Shown here in pieces: positions 1-7,017 of a DNA stretch of 38,696 bases. Position 1 is the stretch's first letter. Each line of letters begins with the position of its first letter. The notes beneath the pieces are model-generated. The model saw nothing but the letters and a program-made list of their open reading frames with translations, ran no database searches and was not told the origin of the DNA. The position numbers and the translations under genes are program-made. Origin of the DNA: Bradyrhizobium sp. NAS96.2 (GTDB lineage Bacteria > Pseudomonadota > Alphaproteobacteria > Rhizobiales > Xanthobacteraceae); assembly GCF_001908235.1 (NCBI RefSeq), contig NZ_LGHK01000099.1, positions 1 through 38,696 of the forward strand, read 5' to 3'.

Positions 1-95
1 GGATAATCTGCTTCACGGACGGTCCCCTCGTTTGAGATTGCACAACCTCATTCTGGCACACTGATGCCGTAGGGGGCCGTCCACACCATCAACCA
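1..95 (-). mobile_element. IS110-like element, 5' end and first codons of transposase (partial)
   Basis: Positions 4-95 are an exact reverse complement of 38605-38696, so the window is bounded by two inverted copies of one element. Reading leftwards, a GTG at 16 opens a frame MKQI that leaves the window; this resembles the start of IS110/IS1111-family transposases, whose DEDD-type recombinases move without ordinary terminal repeats. Upstream of the GTG lies a subterminal inverted repeat, GGACGGTCCCC at 17-27 and GGGGGCCGTCC at 72-82, which would fold over the ribosome binding site. The element edge is near 90-95. Family assignment rests on four residues and the layout, so it is tentative; that this is a repeated mobile sequence is well supported. 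Confidence 0.65.
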
Positions 96-148
96 GCGCC
101 ATTGAAAAAGCATTGCGAGGGAGCAGAAGTCTGACCGTGTCGATGCGA

Positions 149-174
149 GGAACGAAATCCGCATGCCATCTGTT
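149..174 (+). promoter_or_regulatory. Possible sigma-EcfG (general stress) promoter
   Basis: GGAAC at 149-153, then 17 bases, then TGTT at 171-174, just upstream of the DUF6894 gene. The alphaproteobacterial EcfG consensus is GGAAC-N16/17-CGTT, so one base of the -10 differs. The 5' leader would be very short. Confidence 0.3.
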
Positions 175-194
175 GCCGCCGAAAGGAAACGCGG

Positions 195-428
195 ATGATC
201 CGCGACTACTTCGACATCAGAGACGACAACGGAATCTATCCCGATGAGGAAGGGATGGAGTTTGCAACGCAGCGTGAAGCTGAAGTCGGGTCAGAATCGC
301 TGGCAGGCCTGGCGCGTGACCTCGCCACTCTGGACGATCGACCGGACCTCTCGGTTGAGGTGAGAACCGTCGTTGGACGTGTATTCCAAGCCGCTCTCAT
401 TTTCGACAGAAGCGAGACGAAGCGGTAA
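195..428 (+). CDS. DUF6894-like small protein
   Basis: A 77-residue soluble protein of unknown function. It follows the DUF6894 pattern common in Bradyrhizobium and its relatives: an N-terminal YFDIRDDNG segment, a DEEG turn, a central alpha-helical stretch rich in Ala and Leu (SLAGLARDLA), then a short strand pair VRTVVGRVFQAALIF. The start is supported by AAAGGAAA about seven bases upstream. A second, divergent family member lies at 2581-2826. A weak EcfG-like promoter lies just upstream, which would fit a stress-induced role, but no biochemical function is known for the family. Confidence 0.75.
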   Translation: MIRDYFDIRDDNGIYPDEEGMEFATQREAEVGSESLAGLARDLATLDDRPDLSVEVRTVVGRVFQAALIFDRSETKR

Positions 429-708
429 GATCGTTGCAACTGGCGGCCCTTATCGCTTTCGGTTCTCAGCCTGATTACAACTGCTTAGCTTAAGATCCGC
501 TGCTCCGCCGCGAGCCATTGATGGACGATCTGCCATTTGTCCTCTGCGCCCGACCGAAAATCCAGCAATGTTGGCTCGCGTCTGGCTTTGATCTCGAGGA
601 AAAATCGCCGCGCGTCGCGCGCGCAGGCTTTTCCATCAAGCGGCTGCGTCTTGATCCAGTGGTCTCATTCGCGAACGATCGCCTGCCTCGCTTCGCGATG
701 ATGCGACG
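429..708. other. Non-coding stretch
   Basis: About 280 bases between convergent genes. Open frames here have the biased composition of shadows and no convincing ribosome binding site. No terminator hairpin was recognised. Confidence 0.4.
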
Positions 709-924
709 TCATCCAGCTGGCCTTATCGGCGGGTTGGCGGGACGCTTGGATTCTCGCGCCAATCGCTCGGCTTTGAGACGCTCGCGGTTGGCGTGGAACG
801 CTTTGTCGGCCTTGGCGTGCTCGCTCGGCGCGGCCTCCACCTTCCGGAACATCTTGTTGGCTTCTCGCGCCGCGGCGCTTGAGCTCTGGCGACGGAAGAC
901 TCGGTCTCTGATCGTCCCTGGCAT
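709..924 (-). CDS. Small charged hypothetical protein
   Basis: A 71-residue, strongly basic, helix-rich protein (MPGTIRDRVFRRQ..., then SEHAKADKAFHANRERLKAERLARES). I do not recognise a named domain, but the sequence looks like a genuine short alphaproteobacterial protein and not antisense noise. The start is well supported: AGGGAGG sits six bases upstream of the ATG. About 115 bases upstream is a perfect match to the EcfG promoter consensus on the same strand, so it is probably part of the general stress response. The overlapping plus-strand frame at 518-973 is rejected as a shadow. Confidence 0.7.
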   Translation of the reverse strand: MPGTIRDRVFRRQSSSAAAREANKMFRKVEAAPSEHAKADKAFHANRERLKAERLARESKRPANPPIRPAG

Positions 925-1039
925 TCGATCCTCCCTAAGGTATGAGACGGGTCAAGACACGACCTCGGCTTAGGCCTCGGTGTGTTGGTGCATCGCTGGC
1001 GGCGGCCTTACGATTCACGATCTCTCGCCACCTTCGTCA

Positions 1040-1064
1040 AACGTCCGGGTGTCATTCCGGTTCC
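1040..1064 (-). promoter_or_regulatory. Sigma-EcfG-type promoter
   Basis: Read on the minus strand: GGAAC (1064-1060), exactly 16 bases, then CGTT (1043-1040). This matches the known alphaproteobacterial general stress promoter GGAAC-N16-CGTT without mismatch. It faces the small gene at 709-924 and would give a leader of roughly 100 bases. Confidence 0.6.
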
Positions 1065-1088
1065 TGCGACGACGTCTCCATGCGGAAG

Positions 1089-1292
1089 TTACCGGAACAA
1101 ACTGTCCGTCGACTTGTCGAGCCGTCGTAGGGAGCCGCCGGTTTCGTTGAGGTGACCGACCAGTTCACCGGACAGCCGGTAAATTCTGCTGCCCTTCAGA
1201 TCGTAAAGCTTCCGGCCCTTAAGGTCGAAAATAGCGGAATTGATCACCACGGCGACGTGCACGCCATCACTGTTGACTATGTCGCCCTTCAA
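1089..1292 (-). CDS. Beta-flower-like small protein
   Basis: A 67-residue protein made of short repeated strand-turn units: NSDGVHVAVV, NSAIFDLKGRKLYDLKG, SRIYRLSGELVGHL. The repeated pattern 'G-x-x-[IV]-Y/F-D/R-L-x-G' resembles the 4-fold beta-flower domain of small bacterial proteins; this assignment is from memory and tentative. It is the last member of a same-strand group of four small genes running 2213 to 1089, 41 bases after the DUF1488 gene, and so probably co-transcribed. Function unknown. Confidence 0.65.
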   Translation of the reverse strand: MKGDIVNSDGVHVAVVINSAIFDLKGRKLYDLKGSRIYRLSGELVGHLNETGGSLRRLDKSTDSLFR

Positions 1293-1333
1293 GCGTGATC
1301 TCCCTTGTCTTTCACTTCCTCGTTGGCCTGCGA

Positions 1334-1618
1334 CTATTTCGGCTTCCTGAAGTCGATGCTTCTCAGGATGATCCCGGCGGGCACACCTTCGAACTCGCCC
1401 GCCATGTATTTGACGGCGGCGCGCGCTTCAACGCGCGCTCGCAGTCGCATGAACTGTGCTTCGCGCTCGCTCGATGCTGCGCGTCCCGCGCCTTCCAGCT
1501 CATCCATTGCGGAGGTCGAGATCGCGCAGGGGATGACCTTCGCGCCGTCGCGCATCGAGAACCGCACGATCATGCGGTCGTACTCGAAACTGGTGAAGCA
1601 GGCTTGTTCAAGTGCCAT
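1334..1618 (-). CDS. DUF1488 family protein
   Basis: A 94-residue protein. The N-terminal half, with FEYDRMIVRFSMRDG followed by KVIPCAIS, fits the DUF1488 family pattern (a small alpha/beta protein of unknown function, widespread in Proteobacteria). The C-terminal half is helical, with Arg/Glu-rich segments and a closing GVPAGIILRSIDFRKPK. It starts 39 bases after the upstream gene on the same strand and ends 41 bases before the beta-flower-like gene. No catalytic motif is visible. Confidence 0.7.
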   Translation of the reverse strand: MALEQACFTSFEYDRMIVRFSMRDGAKVIPCAISTSAMDELEGAGRAASSEREAQFMRLRARVEARAAVKYMAGEFEGVPAGIILRSIDFRKPK

Positions 1619-1657
1619 GCGACTAATCCGTTGCCGTTGGCCGAAGCCGGCATGGCC

Positions 1658-1954
1658 TCAGCCCTGCCCGTCGAGCCGGGCAAAATCCGCAAGAATCGCC
1701 GCGACGAGATCGCGATGCCTTGTATCTGCAGGCGACAGGCTCGCCGCGTAGATGTTGAGCACGTAGCGTGCCTTGGCGGCCGCTTCCGGCCAAGAGGTCG
1801 CGGCGACCGACATTAGTCCGCTTTCCAGCACGCTTTGCCGTTCGCGCAGTTCCCGCGCACGGCTCTCGACATCCGTCATTGCGCGGCGGATTTCCGTCGC
1901 TTTCTGCGCCGCCATCCCGCGATGTTTATCGAGATCGAGCGGCTCGTCAGTCAT
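1658..1954 (-). CDS. Coiled-coil hypothetical protein
   Basis: The protein starting MTDEPLDLDKHRGMAAQK has 98 residues and is almost wholly helical: residues 10-45 form a charged heptad-like stretch (KATEIRRAMTDVESRARELRER) likely to be a coiled coil. The start at 1954 is preferred over an earlier in-frame ATG at 1984 because it overlaps the stop of the preceding gene in an ATGACTGA arrangement, typical of translational coupling. No named domain recognised. Its partner is probably the product of the gene just upstream. Confidence 0.65.
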   Translation of the reverse strand: MTDEPLDLDKHRGMAAQKATEIRRAMTDVESRARELRERQSVLESGLMSVAATSWPEAAAKARYVLNIYAASLSPADTRHRDLVAAILADFARLDGQG

Positions 1955-2213
1955 CCGGCAAGCTCGCGTCGATCCGTTGTGCATCCGCCAGATCGACCGG
2001 GCCGATGGAAAACATCTCCATCCTGGCGCCGTGCGAGGCTGCCGGCACGATCATCATGGTCGCAACGCGACGATAAGACCCGAAGGAAAGGCCTTCGATC
2101 ATCTCCTCGTCTGTGATGACCTCGTAGCGTCCGGCAGGGAGAGGGTGATCGATGCCTCTGATCTGAAACGAATGCTTAAAGGTGACGACTTCCCGTCGCG
2201 AGCGAGTTTTCAT
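1947..2213 (-). CDS. Small hypothetical protein, first gene of a four-gene group
   Basis: An 88-residue protein starting MKTRSRREVVTFKHSFQ. It contains a compact segment of the form 'F.I.G.DHPLPAGRYEVITDEE..EGLSF..YRRVATMM', which reads like a beta-rich fold of the kind found in short bacterial proteins of unknown role. The start at 2213 is chosen over 2264 because the purine-rich AAAGGCGGG lies just upstream and the earlier residues (Trp/Arg-rich) look non-coding. Its stop overlaps the next start. Confidence 0.65.
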   Translation of the reverse strand: MKTRSRREVVTFKHSFQIRGIDHPLPAGRYEVITDEEMIEGLSFGSYRRVATMMIVPAASHGARMEMFSIGPVDLADAQRIDASLPDD

Positions 2214-2293
2214 GTACGCCCGCCTTTTGCCAATGCTCGGGCGCCAATGTCGGCTTGCCCACAAACGACCATGCGCTCTTTCAGCGGCATTAG

Positions 2294-2404
2294 CTACCGC
2301 TTTCTTGCGGTCCGATGTCGCGCCTGGAACGCCTCAAAGCGCTCGCTATTTCCGCCGGCGGACGCGTCATGGTGCCCCATAATCGCCCGTTGGTCGGCAT
2401 CCAT
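2294..2404 (-). CDS. Possible 36-residue peptide gene
   Basis: ATG at 2404 opens a short frame MDADQRAIMGHHDASAGG... ending FQARHRTARKR. Its composition is protein-like and it precedes the four-gene group on the same strand, but the ribosome binding site is poor. The rest of 2214-2580 holds nothing I can name. Confidence 0.25.
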   Translation of the reverse strand: MDADQRAIMGHHDASAGGNSERFEAFQARHRTARKR

Positions 2405-2580
2405 CGGTTACTGAGAGTGAAGTGCGCTCCCGCCAAAGAAGACGAGAAGCGTCCATTTTCACAGCTTCGCCTGGTTGGCCGCCGGTGGTCGCCGCACCGT
2501 TTCTCCCGCTTTTGACTACTGTGATAGCTCTATTACCCGCATCGGGCGGTGGCCGACCGCTCGCGCCGAGCAAGAGGGCC

Positions 2581-2826
2581 TTACTGGAAACGTCTGATCT
2601 CGAAGGTGAACGTCGCCCGTAAAACCGGTCCACCTTCGTCACGAACGTTGATTGCAAGACGGCGTGCGGGAGCATCGATGGTGCAGCGTCGAACTTCATC
2701 CTTGGCCAAGTGTGCCAGCGCCAAGGTCGCTTCGTGCTGCATAGCCTCCAGCGAAACGAGATCTATCCCCTGTTCGTCGGGAATCATCTCATCACCTTCG
2801 CGCTGATCGAAAAAGTACCTACGCAT
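2581..2826 (-). CDS. DUF6894 family protein
   Basis: An 81-residue protein and the clearest DUF6894 member in the window: MRRYFFDQREGDEMIPDEQGIDL at the N-terminus, a central helix (EAMQHEATLALAHLAKDEV), then INVRDEGGPVLRATFTFEI, the usual C-terminal strand pair. GGAG lies seven bases before the ATG. The family is of unknown function and is often found in several copies per rhizobial genome. It differs considerably from the copy at 195-428, so this is not a recent local duplication. Confidence 0.8.
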   Translation of the reverse strand: MRRYFFDQREGDEMIPDEQGIDLVSLEAMQHEATLALAHLAKDEVRRCTIDAPARRLAINVRDEGGPVLRATFTFEIRRFQ

Positions 2827-3012
2827 GCAATTGCTCCCGAATTAGGCGGGAGCGCTGTAGCGTCTCTCTGTCACCGGAAATGCCCAGACAGGATCGGTGA
2901 TGGTGCCAAGCTAGCCGACTTCCAAGCATTCCTCAAACCTAGGCGATGGGTCGGTTCGATTGTGGTGAGGTTCGGGCTGGTATGTTGACCGGCCACGGCG
3001 CATACTCGATGA

Positions 3013-3207
3013 ATGAAAGACCGCATCGGTTGGACGACTTGCCCCTCGATTGGCGGCAAATACGCGGTGGCGGAACTCCTCGAGGGTGGTGTGGTCGGCA
3101 ACGGACTCATCACCTTCGCCACCAAGGCGCAGGCCCAGGAATTCATTGATTCTGGCCAGGCCGATGAGCTGGGGTCGCGTGGTTCCGTCCCGAAAAGCCA
3201 CGAATGA
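3013..3207 (+). CDS. Small hypothetical protein coupled to a zinc ribbon
   Basis: A 64-residue protein (MKDRIGWTTCPSIGGKYAVAELLEGGVVGNGLITFATKAQAQEFIDSG...). The middle reads like a short alpha/beta unit; no named domain recognised. The ribosome binding site is weak. Its stop codon overlaps the start of the following gene (GAATGACC), so the two are likely translated together. Confidence 0.5.
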   Translation: MKDRIGWTTCPSIGGKYAVAELLEGGVVGNGLITFATKAQAQEFIDSGQADELGSRGSVPKSHE

Positions 3208-3410
3208 CCACGCGCGACGAATGGACCGTAGACCTTGAGTGTCCACGTTGTGGGAGGCTGGACGTGGCACGGCTCTCACAGGCTGATGGCTACGCCTATG
3301 TGAGGGGGGACACTGCTACACGCGCCGATCATGTGCCGGCCGGATTTGCCTGCATTGATCCGGAGACCAGCAGCTTTCAGTGCTCGAAATGTCAGCTGCT
3401 AATACCGTGA
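3204..3410 (+). CDS. Small zinc-ribbon protein
   Basis: A 68-residue protein with two Cys pairs, CPRC near residue 14 and CSKC near residue 60, spaced as in a zinc ribbon that folds a short intervening domain. It may bind nucleic acid or a protein partner; nothing more specific can be said. It starts inside the end of the upstream gene, which supports both as a two-gene unit. Confidence 0.6.
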   Translation: MTTRDEWTVDLECPRCGRLDVARLSQADGYAYVRGDTATRADHVPAGFACIDPETSSFQCSKCQLLIP

Positions 3411-3941
3411 CGTTGCTCCCGCAAATGAGCGACAAGCGGACCATCATCGTTGCTTCGTAAAGCGGGCCAATCGTCGAGGACTTTATCCGATAAGCAGTGG
3501 GAGTTGCCAACCGTCGCAATTCCTCCCTGGCAGTTCGTCCGAGAATTTTGCGACGTTCGACGAACGCTTGCGCAGTTTAAAGTCGCACCGGTCTGCAAAC
3601 AGAGGCGCCGCGTGAAGGACCACCCTAAGGGAGCCATGGCGCGCTGTGCGTACGCAGAACGCCACCATTAGTGTTCACGACACGAGTGCCGATTTGCGCG
3701 CGCAGCCCGCCGCAGAACAGAACTCCCTTTACACCATCAAGTGAGCCATATAGCGTCCGTGTACAGGTCAGCAAAATGCTCACCTCGAAGCTGCCCATGA
3801 AGCAGCGACTTCCGAAGTCGCCGCCAGTCGTCGTAGCAGCAGCTCACCTGCCATCGGAAGGCGCAATCATAACATTGTGTTTATCACGGCGCGTCAGCGT
3901 CGCAGGTGCGTCTCTGCGCGCGCTCAAGAAAGGCGACCTTC
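3411..3941. other. Long non-coding or decayed stretch
   Basis: About 530 bases with no convincing gene. Several frames of 60-80 codons occur on both strands, but none has a good ribosome binding site, a recognisable domain or a plausible composition. It may be gene debris in the accessory region. Confidence 0.4.
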
Positions 3942-4313
3942 ATGAAACTTCCTGCAATCTTGCAAGGCGAGGCACGGACCCGCTTCCTTCAAGGAATCGC
4001 GTTCGGCGCGGTGGCGACCATGGCGATTGGATTTATATGGGGCGGTTGGGTCACGGGGGAAAGCGCCAGGATCATGCGCACCACGGCGGAGACCAGCGGC
4101 CGGATGTCTGTTCTGGTGCCGCTTTGCGTCGCCCAGTTTACAGCCACGGACGGCGCTCTCGCCAAATTCAAGGCGGCAAGCGCTTACTCCAAGGAGAACG
4201 TCGTCAGCGAAATCGTGAAGAATGTGGCGTCCACGAGCATGGATTATTCGTTCGCCAAGGCTTGTGCCACCGGGATCGAAACGGAGCTCGCAAACTCAGC
4301 GACAAAGAGTTGA
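3942..4313 (+). CDS. Membrane-anchored hypothetical protein
   Basis: A 123-residue protein. Residues 10-30 (RFLQGIAFGAVATMAIGFIWGGWVTG) form one membrane segment behind a short basic N-terminus, so it is probably an inner-membrane anchor with the remainder in the periplasm. The C-terminal part is helical with two cysteines that could pair (PLCVAQF and KACATG). The ATG at 3942 is preferred to 3906 because AAAGGCGA precedes it and the residues before it look non-coding. I have a memory of similar proteins across Bradyrhizobium but know no function. Confidence 0.7.
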   Translation: MKLPAILQGEARTRFLQGIAFGAVATMAIGFIWGGWVTGESARIMRTTAETSGRMSVLVPLCVAQFTATDGALAKFKAASAYSKENVVSEIVKNVASTSMDYSFAKACATGIETELANSATKS

Positions 4314-4564
4314 CGAGCGTACCAGCAAGCCGGGTCAAGGATTGCGCGCCCCGAGATTGCCATTCGTGCTTCATGAGATCGGAATGACGCCGGCTCGACT
4401 CTGTGCGCCAACGAAGCCGAGGCACGCGCGACGCCAACCGATGAAGCCGAATCGAGATGAATCGCAGGTGCGTCAATCTGAGCTCAATTGGTCCGACCAA
4501 GACTGTGCGTCAGGAAATGCATAGCTCATCGGTAGAAAATGGATCACGGTCCTGAAGAGCGGTC

Positions 4565-4819
4565 ATGATGTCGCGCCAGACGCACTTTCTCGTTCAATCC
4601 TTTGACCCTGCGAAAGGTGATCAGTTAAAGGCTGGTGCGCCAATCGCGTGCGGGAGCGAGGAACGTGCGCGTCGAACTGCCGAAAGACTTGCCTTGAGCA
4701 AGGCAGGCGTCGTTGCCTTCTCGACAAGCTCGGATACCGAGACGGGCGACTACGACGACCAGCCGACTGTGTTCTTTCGAGCAGGTAGGGTGCCTGCTGA
4801 ATTCGATGCGATGCCTTGA
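4565..4819 (+). CDS. Small soluble hypothetical protein
   Basis: An 84-residue protein with an orderly alpha/beta look: THFLVQSFDPAKGDQLKAGAPIAC, then a helix ERARRTAERLALSKAGVVAFSTSSD, then TGDYDDQPTVFFRAG. It seems to belong to a small rhizobial family of unknown function. Two consecutive ATGs (4565, 4568) could start it; the ribosome binding site is only fair. About 250 bases separate it from the membrane-anchored gene upstream, with nothing recognisable between. Confidence 0.65.
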   Translation: MMSRQTHFLVQSFDPAKGDQLKAGAPIACGSEERARRTAERLALSKAGVVAFSTSSDTETGDYDDQPTVFFRAGRVPAEFDAMP

Positions 4820-5116
4820 TATCTATTTTGCGTCACTGCTTCTTCAGCAATGAAGACTGGCGGGCGCTCCGCCTGAGCCGAGAAAGATCTGGACAACTAC
4901 GGAGGCGCCGAGCCGAAAGATCGGAGCATGCAGCTAACTCTCGATTTCTGCGAGATGGTGGCGCAACGATCAATGCAGCAGCCTACGACGGGACAAATGA
5001 CATTTTATGCCCGTTGGCTCTTCTCGGAAGGTGTCGGATGGGAGTGGCCTTCCTGGAAGTAGATTTTGGTTTCGTAAGCATGCGCTAATCGCCCATATGC
5101 GTAAAAAGGAAATTCG
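4820..5116. other. Non-coding stretch
   Basis: Nearly 300 bases. The longest frame (4816-5088 plus) begins over the previous stop and has no recognisable feature. No hairpin or repeat was noticed. Confidence 0.35.
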
Positions 5117-5365
5117 ATGCGAAGTATTATTGCAGTGTTGGTTTTGATCACATGTGTGCAAAGCGCCATCGCTAAGGGACCGGACTGTCGCGCCATCGGA
5201 GGCACGACCGCACGCCTAGCCTGCTACGACGCGGCCTATCCTCCGAAATTGGAAAAGCCCGCAATCGTTGAAAGCGACGCAGGGCGGCCTCCATACAAGG
5301 ACCCGTTTGCAGCAGAAGAAGCTCGGACAGCTGCCAAGCTAACGACTATCTGCCGCGGTTGCTGA
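5117..5365 (+). CDS. Small secreted Cys-containing protein (RLACYD type)
   Basis: An 82-residue precursor. Residues 1-19 are a signal peptide (MRSIIAVLVLITCVQSAIA, likely cleaved before KGPDC). The mature part has DCRAIGGTTARLACYDAAYP, the 'C-x(n)-RLACYD' motif of a group of short periplasmic proteins, and ends in a typical TTICRGC. Two Cys pairs could form disulfides. AAAAGGAA supports the start. The middle is shorter than I would expect, which may mean a natural short form. Function unknown. Confidence 0.7.
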   Translation: MRSIIAVLVLITCVQSAIAKGPDCRAIGGTTARLACYDAAYPPKLEKPAIVESDAGRPPYKDPFAAEEARTAAKLTTICRGC

Positions 5366-5493
5366 AATACCTCGGAACGACGCTACTCGTTCGCCGTATC
5401 ACGGAGCGTGCGACGGCTGGATCGCGATGACGCGGCTCTTGTGGCTAGCTTGCGGCCTGCCTCCAGCTGGCTTCAGCGGCCTTTTCCCCCTCA

Positions 5494-5664
5494 TCAACGG
5501 GAACGATTTGGTGAGCCTTCCTCCAATTCCCGCAGCCGTTCGATTTGCGCTTTGAGACTCTCCGGTTGTTCCGGCTCAAGCTTCAGCGACGCGCGCAGTT
5601 GCTGCCCAATGACTCTAAGAATCGCTCGACAGTGCTTGCGATCTATGTCAATGCGGTCGGGCAT
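5494..5664 (-). CDS. Small helical hypothetical protein
   Basis: A 56-residue protein (MPDRIDIDRKHCRAILRVIG...), two amphipathic helices: HCRAILRVIGQQLRASL and PESLKAQIERLRELEEG. The start at 5664 is decided by a strong AAAGGAGA eight bases upstream, in preference to the in-frame start at 5733. Similar short proteins are, to my recollection, common in Bradyrhizobium. No function is known. Confidence 0.65.
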   Translation of the reverse strand: MPDRIDIDRKHCRAILRVIGQQLRASLKLEPEQPESLKAQIERLRELEEGSPNRSR

Positions 5665-6188
5665 AGCGAAGTCTCCTTTGGCAGAGAAAAGCGCCTGCCC
5701 TCCCGCTTTCCGTCTGCGAGCACGGCTGCTCATTCAACGGAACTCGAGGCCGGACTCTTGGCTATCTGCGCGAACGCTTGCATTTGAGAACACGCGGGTC
5801 CAGCTCTAGGACTTCTGGCTGTTCGCGACATGCGCGTGTAGTTGACGGCGAGCGACGATCTCATAAATCTAAGTCGTGCCTAGGCATTCCGTTCCTGATC
5901 TGTCTACGGAGATAGTTCCGGCTCGTCGCCGCTCAATTCCCGGACGTCCTCGGTTTCTCCGATTTGGCCGTTGCGGCACTGTCGATAAAGGCCGCTCCGG
6001 AGGCTTGCCGATCAGTCAAGACAAGACCATTCCCTCATCTCCGCGAACCTCCGCCATCATGCCAAGCGCTCACGCCACCATACTAAGGACAAACAGGGGT
6101 TCGTCGTGTCGGTGGTCGCGTATGATTCCCTCCCTGGGCACCACGCTTCGCTTTTCCACGCTCGAGCACGATCTCGTACGAAGCACTC
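5665..6188. other. Intergenic region with decayed sequence
   Basis: About 520 bases without a supported gene. It contains the left copy of the 77 bp direct repeat (6067-6143) and otherwise only shadow frames. Confidence 0.4.
6067..6143 (+). repeat. 77 bp direct repeat, left copy
   Basis: Matches 7653-7729 at 71 of 77 positions with no gaps. The two copies flank the GNAT remnant, cupin gene and XRE-cupin regulator. On the minus strand both copies encode the same C-terminal-looking segment, RHDEPLFVL-x-MVA followed by TGA, so this may be the duplicated end of an old gene. Confidence 0.8.
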
Positions 6189-6377
6189 TCAAGAGCCGCC
6201 CATCCAAATGGTTCTGCTCGAACGATCATCCTCCAGTTGCAATTGTTCGAAGCCTAGCTTTGACCAGAACCGAACAGCTCGCTCGTTTGCGCGGTTGACG
6301 CCGACATGCATTGCCTTCGACTTGTCGGATCGCAGTTGATCGAGACGATCCAGCATTGGACCTCGGACGACGCTCAC
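6189..6377 (-). pseudogene. GNAT acetyltransferase remnant (C-terminal part)
   Basis: The frame contains MHVGVNRANERAVRFWSKLGF followed by RTIWMG, the final part of a GNAT fold: the helix and beta-bulge after the acetyl-CoA-binding loop. The preceding part of the fold, including the R/Q-x-x-G-x-G/A acetyl-CoA loop and all N-terminal strands, is missing, since the frame has only about 20 residues before the motif. It is therefore a fragment about a third of the usual 150 residues. It lies downstream of the cupin gene on the same strand. Confidence 0.6.
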
Positions 6378-6488
6378 TCGTTGCTCCCTTCGCTGGCATG
6401 ACCCAAGCAGGTTCTACGGGTTTGATCTCAGTCCGACCGTCGTGGACACCCCGGCTCGATGATATTACATGCCCCTGAATGGAGACCG

Positions 6489-6902
6489 TCAATATACTGT
6501 CTCCGGTTGTGGCAAAGGCTCGATATCGAGGTCGATGCGAATCCCCGAGTTGTCGCTGCGCACGACGACGAAGTGCACGGGCTGACCGGGGTCGAGATTG
6601 ATTTCTTGATGTGGCACGTTCGGAGCAAAATAGACAAAGTCGCCAGCGCCGACTTCCGTCGTGAACTCCAACTGTTCGCCCCACCGGATTTGGCTCCGGC
6701 CTTTGATTACATAGACCGCGACTTCGTGTGTCCCGTGGTGATGAGCGCCGGTTCGTCCATTTGGAGGCAGGGTCACCGTTCCCATCCAAATCCTAGCGCC
6801 GCCCGTACCCGTAAAATCAAACGCAGTCGCCCGGCCTTCTTGCAAAGTCTCGGCTGCGCGCACCACTTTCACCCCGTCATTTCGCCAATCTCTGACACCC
6901 AC
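6489..6902 (-). CDS. Cupin-domain protein
   Basis: A single-domain cupin of 137 residues. Cupin motif 1 is visible as GAHHHGTHEVAVYVIKG, with the metal-binding His-x-His and Glu, and motif 2 as GDFVYFAPNVPHQEIN with the third His. The start is set at GTG 6902: CTGGAG lies eight bases upstream, and a sigma-70-like promoter (6994-6966) begins transcription below the earlier in-frame start at 6974. Divergent from the XRE-cupin regulator, which probably controls it. Cupins of this size can be sugar-binding, isomerase or dioxygenase-like; the substrate cannot be read from sequence. Confidence 0.8.
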   Translation of the reverse strand: MGVRDWRNDGVKVVRAAETLQEGRATAFDFTGTGGARIWMGTVTLPPNGRTGAHHHGTHEVAVYVIKGRSQIRWGEQLEFTTEVGAGDFVYFAPNVPHQEINLDPGQPVHFVVVRSDNSGIRIDLDIEPLPQPETVY

Positions 6903-6965
6903 AATCAAACTCCAGCTTTTGTCCACGAAAGCGAATACGTGTATTCTATTGCGGACAGGAGGAGA

Positions 6966-6994
6966 TTTATCCACTATAAAAATAGGAATGGCAA
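6966..6994 (-). promoter_or_regulatory. Promoter of the cupin gene
   Basis: On the minus strand TTGCCA (6994-6989), a 17-base spacer and GATAAA (6971-6966). Spacing is ideal for a housekeeping sigma factor. It abuts the palindrome at 6998-7017, so a bound regulator would cover or flank the -35. Confidence 0.5.
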
Positions 6995-6997
6995 TAT

Positions 6998-7017
6998 TTG
7001 TCCTCTATAGAAGACAA
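6998..7017. promoter_or_regulatory. Palindromic operator overlapping the XRE start codon
   Basis: TTGTCCTCTATAGAAGACAA is symmetrical except for one base pair. It lies between the divergent cupin and XRE genes and its first three bases are the proposed TTG start of the regulator. Probably the autoregulatory site of the XRE-cupin protein. Confidence 0.5.

Noticed and set aside
518..973. 151-codon plus-strand frame
   Set aside because: Antisense to the 71-residue gene that has a strong ribosome site and an EcfG promoter.
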